From Leyella stercorea (GTDB lineage: Bacteria; Bacteroidota; Bacteroidia; Bacteroidales; Bacteroidaceae): a stretch of DNA of 41,611 nucleotides. The stretch is taken from positions 1-41,611 of the forward strand of contig NZ_JADYTS010000020.1 in the NCBI RefSeq assembly GCF_021531355.1, read 5' to 3'. Under the pieces are notes generated by a model. It did not search any database and was not told the origin of the DNA. It was given only the letters and a program-made list of their open reading frames with translations. Shown one piece after another: positions 41,580 to 41,611 of this stretch. Position 1 is the first letter of the stretch. The number at the start of each line of letters is the position of its first letter. Position numbers and translations under genes: made by a program.

Positions 41580-41611
41580 CAAAGCCCGAACTTTCACAAG
41601 CTCGGACTTTG
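41580..41611. terminator. Imperfect hairpin at the window end
   Basis: CAAAGCCCGA (41580-41589) and TCGGACTTTG (41602-41611) pair with one mismatch. It may be a second terminator, or belong to the next convergent gene beyond the window. Confidence 0.45.

Overview
The window looks like a Bacteroidales chromosome, most likely Prevotella-like. The sequence evidence is: several Bacteroidota-type promoters (TTTG near -33, TAnnTTTG near -7), lipoprotein and S9 dipeptidyl-peptidase genes, a PorD-type (DUF4835) type IX secretion gene, DUF3078 and DUF3127 genes, and a long periplasmic-domain YidC. Species cannot be fixed from sequence reading alone.

Layout. (a) 1-3008 is the 3' part of a mobile-element polyvalent protein (N6-methylase, LPD3-like and metallopeptidase-like parts) that appears cut off at its C-terminus. 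(b) 3.0-9.0 kb holds a small lipoprotein, a DPP IV-like S9 peptidase, tRNA-Arg(UCU), and an operon rarA - 2-hydroxyacid dehydrogenase - UPF0126/TRIC channel. (c) 9.2-10.0 kb encodes an unknown protein with an extremely acidic tail. (d) 18.2-10.3 kb, minus strand, is a housekeeping run: dnaN - DnaQ-like exonuclease - coaBC - porD - recN - degenerate trypsin/TPR protein. A DUF3127 protein with an SSB-like tail is divergent from dnaN. (e) 18.9-30.9 kb is an AT-rich accessory island. (f) 31.4-41.5 kb is core again: trmO, a DUF3078 protein, pyrG, yidC, a DPP5-like S9 peptidase and an MFS transporter.

The island is the most interesting part. One minus-strand series encodes two different MutH/Sau3AI-type nucleases, a C5-cytosine methyltransferase, an unknown 302-aa protein, a CoiA-like nuclease, a DpnA-like adenine methyltransferase, TcmP and its three-Cys DUF5131 partner. 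Divergently there is a 53-aa DpnD/PcfM-like gene, and further on an Xre-ImmA/PIN pair with a clear operator-like inverted repeat. Sau3AI, DpnA and DpnD relatives are all tied to GATC biology. The promoters of the DpnA-like and DpnD-like genes, 7 kb apart and on opposite strands, share a colinear 72-nt layout: GATC, 16 nt, GATC, 28 nt, TAnTTTTG, 9 nt, ATG. This suggests common, possibly methylation-sensitive, control.

An abundant family of imperfect inverted repeats, built of 7-nt TTTTGAA/TTTTGAG-like units around short GC hairpins, fills many core intergenic gaps. It artificially extends the reading frames of coaBC and the exonuclease. The AT-rich island itself is nearly free of it.
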